Assembly: GCA_004524425.1 (NCBI GenBank)
Contig: SDNN01000069.1
Coordinates: 1-12,333 of the forward strand
Direction: 5' to 3'
Length of the DNA stretch: 12,333 nt
Source of the DNA: Promethearchaeota archaeon
Lineage (GTDB): Archaea > Asgardarchaeota > Lokiarchaeia > Sigynarchaeales > SOKP01
Shown here piece after piece: positions 1 through 6,252 of this stretch; positions within the stretch are counted from its first letter, which is position 1, and each line of letters begins with the position of its first letter. The notes under the pieces are model-generated. The model saw only the letters and a program-made list of their open reading frames with translations, made no database searches and had not been told where the DNA came from. Both the position numbers and the translations under genes were made by a program.

Positions 1-429
1 GTAGCAGTTGCCCCCATGACTCAGGGATACATGTTTAAAATCAACCGAAAAATCTGGGCATCAACTTGGAGCCATAGACACATGGCATTTGCTGCTGGAT
101 TAGGGTCTTTCGGACTAAGTGATGGTTTTATCAATGAAAAAGGTATTGCCATGAGATGTGGGAGTCTTGTTGTTGATTATAAATTACCTTCTGATGCTAA
201 GAATCGTCCAAGAAACCCGTATCATTATTGTACCGAATGTGGGGAATGTATTGAAAGATGTCCTGTCGGGGCTATTACTTATGAAACCCGTCATGATAAA
301 CAAAAATGTTCACAACACGTAATGAATTCGATACCTTATATCAAAAATAATTTTGACATTAACATATATGCATGTGGTTTATGTCAAGTAGGAGTACCTT
401 GCGAAAATGAAATACCTTTAAAGAGTTAA
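1..429 (+). CDS. QueG/reductive-dehalogenase-like corrinoid and 4Fe-4S protein, C-terminal part (5' truncated by window edge)
   Basis: The frame is open from base 1, so this is the C-terminal part of a larger protein; the in-frame ATG at 16 is probably internal. The visible part starts near WSHRH and AGLGSFGLSDG, which matches the His-Arg...AGLG(x)FG...GxxxRCGS signature of epoxyqueuosine reductase (QueG) and reductive dehalogenase-like proteins. It is followed by a ferredoxin-type cluster (CTECGECIERCP, nt 229-264). A second set of cysteines follows: one at nt 307-309, then CGLC at nt 373-384 and a last Cys at nt 400-402 in VPCE. The family uses cobalamin and two [4Fe-4S] clusters for reductive chemistry. 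This variant (CGLCQxGVPCE close to the C-terminus) looks like the broad group of uncharacterised anaerobe homologues rather than a true QueG, so no specific substrate is assigned. It ends 123 nt before the next gene and seems to be transcribed separately. Confidence 0.75.
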   Translation, partial: VAVAPMTQGYMFKINRKIWASTWSHRHMAFAAGLGSFGLSDGFINEKGIAMRCGSLVVDYKLPSDAKNRPRNPYHYCTECGECIERCPVGAITYETRHDKQKCSQHVMNSIPYIKNNFDINIYACGLCQVGVPCENEIPLKS

Positions 430-442
430 AATTTTTGTATTT

Positions 443-468
443 AGTTATTTTTATCAAGTAAAATAACT
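443..468 (+). terminator. possible hairpin/oligo-T transcript end after the QueG-like gene
   Basis: A perfect 9-bp inverted repeat (AGTTATTTT at 443-451, AAAATAACT at 460-468, 8-nt loop) lies 14 nt after the stop codon, with T-rich stretches at 432-436 and 448-452. Archaeal termination relies mainly on oligo-T, so the T runs may matter more than the hairpin. The rest of 430-552 is AT-rich spacer with no gene and presumably carries the promoter of the next gene. Confidence 0.3.
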
Positions 469-541
469 GCTAAATCTTATTAAGATAAAGAGAAAATAAT
501 AATTATTAAAGAATATAATTAAAATTATTAATAAAATATTA

Positions 542-548
542 GATGTGA
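542..548 (+). promoter_or_regulatory. Shine-Dalgarno site of the LarA-like gene
   Basis: GATGTGA ends 4 nt before the ATG at 553 and differs by one base from the GAGGTGA core expected for archaeal 16S rRNA. The same GATGTGA element precedes the TTG start of the URO-D gene at 5020. It supports the ATG at 553 as the real start. Confidence 0.5.
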
Positions 549-552
549 AGTA

Positions 553-1782
553 ATGAGTGAAATAAAAATACCTTGGGCTGCATGGCGAGAACCTGGATTT
601 TTGAAATTAAAGTTTCCTGATACATGGGATACCACGGTATTCAAAATGAAAGGATGTGAGGAATCATCTGATAGTGAAATAGAAAAATTAATTTTAAATC
701 CTTTAGGGACACCCTCATTATCAGAATTAGCAAAGGGAAAGAAGAATGCGGTAATTGTGACCGATGACATGACAAGACCTACTCCCGTTTATAAAATAAT
801 GCCAATCATTCTGAAAGAATTAGAAACGGCGGGAATAAATAAAGATAAAATTACCATTTTATTAGCTATTGGAGGCCATAGACCCATGAATAGACATGAT
901 TGTATTCTGAAATTAGGGAAAGACGTAGTAGATTCGATGAATATTGAGAATCATCATCCCTACGAAAATTTAACAAATGTAGGAACTTCAAGTATAGGAA
1001 CTCCTATAGATGTAAATACAACCTATTATAAAGCAGATTTGAAAATTGCTGTTGGAGGAATTGTACCACATCCACTGGCTGGATTCGGTGGAGGAGCAAA
1101 GATCGTGCTCCCCGGAGTATGTGGGATCCGCACTCTTGAAGGGAATCACAAAGCAGGATTGGAAGGAAAGGGTGCTGGAATTGGCAGAATGACGGGAATT
1201 CGAAGAGACATTGAAGAAATTGCAGGAATTGTAGGCTTAGATTTTTCTATAAATATTGTATTCAATGAGGAAGGTAAAATTGGAGGAATATATTCAGGAC
1301 ATTTTAAGGATGCTCATAGAAAAGCCATGGATTTAGCAAAAGATGCTTATACTACAAAAATCACGTTAAATAACCAAATTTGCTTTTTTAATTCGTGGCC
1401 GGAGGATTCAGAATTGAATCAAGCTCAATATAAGGCATTAAATTTCATGATGACTGCCCCAAATAAAATGCTTGATCGAGATGGAGCAATGGTATTAATG
1501 TCTTCTTCTTATGAAGGGAGAGGATATCATAGCTTAATGTCTGAAACTGGCTCAAAATTATATCACAATGCTGGAGATGGAATTGCATGGAAAGCTTTCG
1601 TGAAGAAGAAAAAAGTATTTTTTTATTCTCCTAATGTTAATGAGCATGATATTTACCATTTTTACCCGGATAATGTAAAATTATATAATGAGTGGGACCC
1701 ATTAATCGAAGAATTAGAAAATATTTATGGCCATTCACCTAAGGTCGGAATCCTCCCAACTTCAATGCAATTATCTGAATAA
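553..1782 (+). CDS. LarA-family (DUF2088) nickel-pincer racemase/epimerase
   Basis: 409 residues, close to the usual LarA length. LarA enzymes racemise or epimerise 2-hydroxyacids in the cytoplasm by hydride transfer, using a nickel-pincer nucleotide bound to a lysine. The key residues are visible with family spacing: DDMTRPTP at 71-78 (Asp72, Arg75), GGHRP with His109, then His173, Lys183 (GFGGGAK) and His199 (EGNH). The His-10-Lys-16-His spacing equals that of Lactiplantibacillus LarA (His174, Lys184, His200), so cofactor attachment and Ni coordination appear intact. Known family members act on lactate, malate, 2-hydroxyglutarate, phenyllactate or gluconate, and the substrate here cannot be read from the sequence. 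The cofactor-synthesis genes larB, larC and larE are not in the window. It stands alone between a 123-nt spacer and a convergent terminator, beside a sugar-porter-like transporter and a dehydratase. Confidence 0.88.
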   Translation: MSEIKIPWAAWREPGFLKLKFPDTWDTTVFKMKGCEESSDSEIEKLILNPLGTPSLSELAKGKKNAVIVTDDMTRPTPVYKIMPIILKELETAGINKDKITILLAIGGHRPMNRHDCILKLGKDVVDSMNIENHHPYENLTNVGTSSIGTPIDVNTTYYKADLKIAVGGIVPHPLAGFGGGAKIVLPGVCGIRTLEGNHKAGLEGKGAGIGRMTGIRRDIEEIAGIVGLDFSINIVFNEEGKIGGIYSGHFKDAHRKAMDLAKDAYTTKITLNNQICFFNSWPEDSELNQAQYKALNFMMTAPNKMLDRDGAMVLMSSSYEGRGYHSLMSETGSKLYHNAGDGIAWKAFVKKKKVFFYSPNVNEHDIYHFYPDNVKLYNEWDPLIEELENIYGHSPKVGILPTSMQLSE

Positions 1783-1789
1783 AAATTCC

Positions 1790-1830
1790 TTTTTTTTCTT
1801 ATTCCACCCAAAAAAAGATAAGAAAAAAGA
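1790..1830. terminator. bidirectional terminator between convergent larA-like and MFS genes
   Basis: An 11-bp perfect inverted repeat (TTTTTTCTTAT at 1792-1802, ATAAGAAAAAA at 1818-1828, 15-nt loop) fills most of the 65-nt gap between two convergent genes. The + strand has eight T at 1790-1797, 7 nt after the LarA-like stop. The - strand reads as two T runs (complements of 1823-1828 and 1810-1816), about 20-38 nt after the transporter stop. T runs on both strands in a convergent gap fit archaeal oligo-T termination in both directions. Confidence 0.65.
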
Positions 1831-1847
1831 TATTACTTTCTATCTTT

Positions 1848-3137
1848 CTATTTTATCTCACTCAGTTCTATTCCTTTAGTTTCCACGCCATATAAATAAT
1901 TAAGAGGAATGAGAATAACAAAAGTCAGTGCAAAAATTATAAAAGTATTCCCTAAGCCCATGAATAGTATCATCATGCTGCTCAATAATAAGGTTGCAGT
2001 AGTTCCTAAAGCATTACAAAGGCTTCTTAATCCCAGCGCGGTGCCTCTTTTTTCAGTAGGAATCAGTTCTAAAGTAGATATCCTAAACACTCCAAGCAAT
2101 CCCCAATAACACACATGGGTCAAAGCGTATCCAATTTGAACGAGGATGAAGGCTTGTTGGGTCAGAGCCCCCAATACCCATGTAATCACCGAGATTGGCA
2201 TTAAAACAGCCCATACATATAATAATGGTTTTCTGCCAATTTTATCAAGCAAAAGAGCATTTAAACCATAGGCAATGAATACTGCTAGGATTGACCAAAC
2301 AAATATCAAGGTCACCTGAGATTGGCTAAGAGTTCCTACATCAGCAATGTACTTTTCAAAGAGCTGTAAATACACCAATGAGCTTCCATATATAAAACTC
2401 ATCACTAAAATTGCCGTATATGCTTTTTTATTACTAGTTTGAAAAACCTCTTTTACTTCTTGTCTAAAAGACTTACCTTTTTTTTCTCTTAACTTTCCTT
2501 CTTGTTTCATTATCTCGTACTGCTTGGTTTCTTTTATGGTTAATGCTATTAACAATGCTAAGGGAAATCCTAGAATTATAGGAAACCATAGCATGGCTCT
2601 CCAATTCGAGACCGTGTCAGTTATGAAAATTGACCGTAATATCACCATTATCACTGCACCAGTTAATCCACCTATTAAAAGAATGTTGGTGTAAAATGCC
2701 CGCTTATCCTTTTTCGCCTCTTCATTTATGTAGATTAGCCATATATCAGATAATTGAAAAAAATTCAATAAGAACACGAAAATAACATACTGAAAATAAT
2801 TGGTCGACAAGATCATCAATAAACTTGCGGTGGCCATTCCTAGCACGGTTATGACCAGCATTATTTTTCTTCCAAATTTATCGGATAAATATTGGTTAAA
2901 GAATATTAAGTAAGCACCGACAGATGCAATGCTAGCACCTAATGCCATGATGGCGTTTTGTTCGTTTTCAGAATATTGACTTAAAAATTCTTCAGCAATT
3001 TTGGAAGGAAATGCACCAACGATTACGGTTGCGTAAGTATCAAGAATTTCGACTAAAATTAATACAACAATTAAATATGCAAAATAAGCTCTGGTTCTGA
3101 TGAGATTATTATAATTGTTGGAATTGTTTTCACTCAT
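1848..3137 (-). CDS. MFS transporter, sugar-porter-like
   Basis: 429 residues with a hydrophobicity pattern of 12 membrane helices (about 18-42, 61-82, 92-111, 116-137, 150-170, 182-201, then 239-258, 273-297, 304-325, 328-351, 371-395, 397-416) split 6+6 by a basic cytoplasmic loop (202-238). MFS motif A occurs in both halves: DKFGRK at 86-91 and DKIGRK at 298-303. Sugar-porter-like marks are ELIPTEKRG at 357-365 and the C-terminal ETKGIELSEI, which resembles PETKGxxLEEI. It is therefore a proton-coupled uptake system for a small polar solute; sugar or sugar/hydroxy acids are plausible, and the exact substrate is unknown. The ATG at 3137 has no Shine-Dalgarno site but has a TATA-like box 27 nt upstream, suggesting a leaderless mRNA. 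It is divergent from the dehydratase gene and convergent with the LarA-like gene. Confidence 0.85.
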   Translation of the reverse strand: MSENNSNNYNNLIRTRAYFAYLIVVLILVEILDTYATVIVGAFPSKIAEEFLSQYSENEQNAIMALGASIASVGAYLIFFNQYLSDKFGRKIMLVITVLGMATASLLMILSTNYFQYVIFVFLLNFFQLSDIWLIYINEEAKKDKRAFYTNILLIGGLTGAVIMVILRSIFITDTVSNWRAMLWFPIILGFPLALLIALTIKETKQYEIMKQEGKLREKKGKSFRQEVKEVFQTSNKKAYTAILVMSFIYGSSLVYLQLFEKYIADVGTLSQSQVTLIFVWSILAVFIAYGLNALLLDKIGRKPLLYVWAVLMPISVITWVLGALTQQAFILVQIGYALTHVCYWGLLGVFRISTLELIPTEKRGTALGLRSLCNALGTTATLLLSSMMILFMGLGNTFIIFALTFVILIPLNYLYGVETKGIELSEIK

Positions 3138-3159
3138 GATATTAATGTTGACTTAAAGA

Positions 3160-3168
3160 AATAAAAAG
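3160..3168 (-). promoter_or_regulatory. TATA-like promoter element for the MFS gene
   Basis: On the - strand the sequence CTTTTTATT is centred about 27 nt upstream of the transporter ATG, with no Shine-Dalgarno site in between. That distance is what an archaeal promoter needs to start transcription at or next to the start codon. AT-rich background makes such matches common, so confidence is limited. Confidence 0.35.
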
Positions 3169-3268
3169 ATTTATTCCATTTTAAAAAAAATAGTCTCATC
3201 TATTTCTTTGAAAGTTTAAAATAAATATCATTCCTAAATATTCTTATAGTAGATTAATATTAGATCAA

Positions 3269-3275
3269 TTTATAT
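3269..3275 (+). promoter_or_regulatory. TATA box for the IlvD-family gene
   Basis: TTTATAT lies about 31 nt upstream of the ATG at 3303, with AT-rich and purine-containing sequence before it where a BRE would sit. Transcription would begin near 3297-3300, downstream of the in-frame TTG at 3291. This favours a nearly leaderless transcript starting translation at 3303. The rest of the 165-bp divergent spacer (3138-3302) holds no gene. Confidence 0.45.
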
Positions 3276-3302
3276 CAAAACAGAATCAAATTGAGTTTTA
3301 AA

Positions 3303-4976
3303 ATGAGTGAAAAAGAAGTTGATTTAAAAAAAAGAAGTAAGGAAATATTTGAAGTGATTAAAAATACCGCGTTTTATTATGCTCCCAGGGGCATAATAAT
3401 GGGAACTGGTTTAGAAGAGAAAGAAATTCACAGTAAACCATTTATTGGAGTAGTAAATACTTGGAATGAACTTAATCCGGGCCACATGCATCTTAGATAT
3501 CTAGCAGAAGGCGTAAAATTAGGAATTGCAGAAGGAGGGGGGATTCCCTTTGAATTTAACACGGTAGCACCTTGTGATGGATGGGCCAATGCGAATATAG
3601 GAATGCGCTTCATACTTCCTCAAAGAGATATCATAGCTGATTCCATTGAGGCCATGGTGGAAGCCCATCGCCTTGATGCGATTGTGACTCTCTCCACTTG
3701 CGATAAGATAAATCCTGGAGTCTTAATGGCAGTGGTTAGATTAGATATTCCGACAGTTTGTGTGCCAGGAGGCCCTAACCTATTTGAGGTGGCATTTACA
3801 CCAGATTATAAGGGAGTAGATGTGAAAATCTATGATGATTTTCAACACAAAACGATGTGTATAGCCTGCGCTACTGCAGGAGCTTGTGAATTTATGGGTA
3901 CGGCCAACACGACTCAATGCATCATGGAAGCCTTTGGAATGACCTTACCAAATGCTGCAACTACTCCCGCATTTACTCGCATGAAATATGTAATAGCCAA
4001 AAATTCAGGAAGACAGGTAATGGAACTCCTAAAAAAAAATATCACGCCTTCTCAAATTATGACTGAAAAATCATTAGAAAATGTCATGATAATGGATGCT
4101 GCCATAGGAGGTTCTACGAATGCTGCTTTACACATTCCCGCCATCGCACACGAGATGGGAATAGATTTTGATATCGAATCTTTTAACGATTACAGCAATA
4201 AAGTTCCCATGATTGTCAATACTTCGCCTTCAGGAGATTTTGGTGTCTCAGATCTCTATGCTGCAGGAGGAATTCCCGCTGTGATGAGTAGGATAAAAGA
4301 CCATCTTAATTTAGACTGCATGACCGTTTCTGAAAAAAATTTAGGTAGACTTATTAGAAGAGTAAAAGTGTTGGATGATAACATAATAAGACCTTTGGAT
4401 AATCCTGTTTTCGCAGAGGGAGGAACAGTGATATTGAAAGGAAATTTAGCACCCGAATGTGCCGTGGTTAAACAATCAGCCGTAGGAAGAAAAGAACTTT
4501 TAAAATTTGAGGGACCTGCCAAGGTGTATGACTCAGAAAAGGATGCACTTAAAGCCTTATCAGCTCATAAAATAAAAGATGGAGATATCATCGTGGTAAG
4601 ATATGAAGGTCCGAAAGGTGGGCCCGGAATGCCCGAATTAGTTGCTCTGACCTCGAATCTAATGATTAGGCAAGACATGAACGATTTTGCTTTAATTACA
4701 GATGGTCGATTTTCAGGAGCTTCACAAGGTCCTTGCATTGGTCACGTGAGTCCTGAGGCTTATGTGGGTGGCCCATTAGCTATTATTCAGAATGGCGATC
4801 TTGTTAAAATCGACATTCCCAATAGAAGTCTCAATTTTGATGTTACAAAAGAAGAAATAGAAAGGCGATTCAAAGATTGGAAGAGGCACGAGAGAGACAT
4901 CAAAAGTAAGACATTATTAAAGTACAGAGCCCTCGTCAGCTCGGCAGCTCAAGGGGCAATCTTAAAGTTTGATTAA
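3303..4976 (+). CDS. ilvD: IlvD/Edd-family dehydratase (dihydroxy-acid or sugar-acid dehydratase)
   Basis: 557 residues from the ATG at 3303, the usual family length. An in-frame TTG at 3291 would add four residues but sits only about 19 nt after the TATA box. The enzyme removes water from a 2,3-dihydroxyacid using an Fe-S cluster and Mg2+. DHAD makes 2-oxoisovalerate and 2-oxo-3-methylvalerate for branched-chain amino acids, while relatives act on gluconate and other aldonates. Visible family marks are KPFIGVVNTWNE near 45-56, NPGHMHL near 58-64, PFEFNT, CDGW, the cluster cysteines Cys133 (STCDKI) and Cys195 (GACEFMGTANT), and near the C-terminus GPKGGPGMPE and DGRFSGASQG with the catalytic Ser. 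PGH replaces the PCN of plant/Sulfolobus-type [2Fe-2S] enzymes, suggesting a [4Fe-4S] E. coli/Bacillus-like cluster. VPGGPNLFEV replaces the usual SGGPM, so the substrate is open. No other ilv gene is nearby. Confidence 0.88.
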   Translation: MSEKEVDLKKRSKEIFEVIKNTAFYYAPRGIIMGTGLEEKEIHSKPFIGVVNTWNELNPGHMHLRYLAEGVKLGIAEGGGIPFEFNTVAPCDGWANANIGMRFILPQRDIIADSIEAMVEAHRLDAIVTLSTCDKINPGVLMAVVRLDIPTVCVPGGPNLFEVAFTPDYKGVDVKIYDDFQHKTMCIACATAGACEFMGTANTTQCIMEAFGMTLPNAATTPAFTRMKYVIAKNSGRQVMELLKKNITPSQIMTEKSLENVMIMDAAIGGSTNAALHIPAIAHEMGIDFDIESFNDYSNKVPMIVNTSPSGDFGVSDLYAAGGIPAVMSRIKDHLNLDCMTVSEKNLGRLIRRVKVLDDNIIRPLDNPVFAEGGTVILKGNLAPECAVVKQSAVGRKELLKFEGPAKVYDSEKDALKALSAHKIKDGDIIVVRYEGPKGGPGMPELVALTSNLMIRQDMNDFALITDGRFSGASQGPCIGHVSPEAYVGGPLAIIQNGDLVKIDIPNRSLNFDVTKEEIERRFKDWKRHERDIKSKTLLKYRALVSSAAQGAILKFD

Positions 4977-5004
4977 TCACTTAAACTATTTTATTTTAAA
5001 TAAT

Positions 5005-5013
5005 GGATGTGAG
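5005..5013 (+). promoter_or_regulatory. Shine-Dalgarno site fixing a TTG start
   Basis: GGATGTGAG ends 6 nt before the TTG at 5020. It differs by one base from GGAGGTGAG, the ideal archaeal site. The nearby ATGs at 5003, 5016 and 5024 are in other frames, and the two at 5003 and 5016 reach stops within a few codons. TTG is therefore the supported start of the URO-D gene. Confidence 0.6.
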
Positions 5014-5019
5014 ATATGA

Positions 5020-6216
5020 TTGAATGCTCGTGAAAGGCTATTAAAAGCATTAGACCATGAGGAGCCTGATAAAGTTCCATCATTCGAACTTTCAGTAGAT
5101 AATTTAAAAATTTGTAAACATTTTGATGAAGAGTATGTATTTCAGGGAATAGTGAAAAGCTTTAGTGATACTTACGATCTATACAAAGGAGATACGGAGC
5201 TAATGACTCAAACCATTTTAAGGGCAACTGAAACGAGAAGCTACATGAAAAATACCATGCAACGCCATTTAGGGTTATATGAAAAAATTGGCATTGACCT
5301 TGCTACGATACCCTTTACAGGCTATATTTTATTTCCATTAAAATGTCATAAAACCCATTTTATTGATGAATATGGGAGAGTATTCGACCTCAAAAAAAAT
5401 CCAGCTGATGGCATGGATATTGCTTATTATAAAGAAGGAGCATTTAGTAATTTTGAAGAGTACCAAGATAATCTTCCTCTAGATCCAGATAATCCTCGAA
5501 GAGAAAAATACTTTAAAGCAATGAAGAAATTTGAAAACGATTTGGATGGTAAATTATACATAATGCCCTCCGCTTGGGCAGTGTTCGAGCCTTCTTGGCA
5601 GGCTTTTGGGTTTGCCAATTTCAGCAGGTTGTTGGCTAATCCAGCAAAAATTAAAACAGTTTTCGATAATAATGGCAAATTTACTGTCGAATTGTTAAAA
5701 AGATTCATTGAATGGGGAGAAGATACCTTATTTTATATCTATGGGGATTATGGATACAAGGCGGGCCTGTTGATGAGCCCAAGCAAGTATCGAGAATATA
5801 TTCTGCCCTGGCTCAAGAAAATATGTAAGGTTGCCCATAAAGCAGGTATTAAAGTAATTCTTCATAGCTGTGGTGATATCTATCCAATTTTTGATGATAT
5901 TATAAAAACAGGGATTGATGCGGTACATCCTATAGAGCCAACTACGGCGAATCCTGATTATGATATTTTTAAATTACATGAAAAATATGGAGATAAAATT
6001 ACATTCATTGGCAACGTCTCACCTCAAGATTTAGCTGATAAAGACGAAGATCATGTAAAAAATTATACCAAAAAATTAATTAAGGAACTTGCTCCCGGCG
6101 GAGGATATATCTTGAGCTCAGGTCATAGCATCAATCCAGCTATTAAATTGGAAAATTATCTTGCCATGCACGACACATTAAAGAAGTTTGGTGATTATCC
6201 AATTAATATAACATGA
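5020..6216 (+). CDS. URO-D superfamily protein, cobamide methyltransferase-like
   Basis: 398 residues starting at TTG. The N-terminus MNARERLLKAL, then HEEPDKVP, is the hallmark of the URO-D/MtaA-type superfamily, which places the start at 5020. The fold includes haem-pathway uroporphyrinogen decarboxylases and zinc-dependent corrinoid:coenzyme M or tetrahydrofolate methyltransferases. The C-terminal half has HSCGD (His282, Cys284) like the HxC zinc motif of methyltransferases, PIEPTT, FIGNVSPQDL, and GGGYILSSGHSI near 360-371. The third zinc ligand of MtaA/MtbA, a Cys in the final glycine-rich strand, corresponds to His369 here, so metal binding may differ. True haem-pathway HemE is unlikely. 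No corrinoid protein or methylamine/methanol gene lies next to it. It follows ilvD by 43 nt in the same direction and could be co-transcribed. Its methyl donor and acceptor are unknown. Confidence 0.8.
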   Translation: MNARERLLKALDHEEPDKVPSFELSVDNLKICKHFDEEYVFQGIVKSFSDTYDLYKGDTELMTQTILRATETRSYMKNTMQRHLGLYEKIGIDLATIPFTGYILFPLKCHKTHFIDEYGRVFDLKKNPADGMDIAYYKEGAFSNFEEYQDNLPLDPDNPRREKYFKAMKKFENDLDGKLYIMPSAWAVFEPSWQAFGFANFSRLLANPAKIKTVFDNNGKFTVELLKRFIEWGEDTLFYIYGDYGYKAGLLMSPSKYREYILPWLKKICKVAHKAGIKVILHSCGDIYPIFDDIIKTGIDAVHPIEPTTANPDYDIFKLHEKYGDKITFIGNVSPQDLADKDEDHVKNYTKKLIKELAPGGGYILSSGHSINPAIKLENYLAMHDTLKKFGDYPINIT

Positions 6217-6234
6217 AAAAATTTTAGAAATAAT

Positions 6235-6245
6235 AAAAAAAAAAA
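6235..6245 (-). terminator. oligo-T terminator of the kor operon
   Basis: Eleven consecutive A on the + strand give T11 on the - strand, starting about 8 nt after the stop codon of the last kor-operon gene. This is a strong archaeal oligo-T termination signal. The whole gap between the two convergent genes is only 36 nt (6217-6252). Confidence 0.6.
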
Positions 6246-6252
6246 GAAAATT

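Noticed and set aside
474..486. Small palindrome ATCTTA-T-TAAGAT before the LarA-like gene
   Set aside because: It is too short and AT-rich to call as an operator, and no second copy was seen in the window.
3155..3209. 9-bp inverted repeat (AAAGAAATA / TATTTCTTT, 37 nt apart) in the divergent promoter region, considered as an operator
   Set aside because: The arms are A/T-only apart from one base, and such matches are expected by chance in this composition. One arm overlaps the transporter's TATA-like box, so it stays a weak possibility only.
5020..6216. Annotation as haem-pathway uroporphyrinogen decarboxylase (HemE)
   Set aside because: The HSCGD zinc-type motif, the 398-residue length and the absence of haem-biosynthesis neighbours fit the methyltransferase-like branch better.
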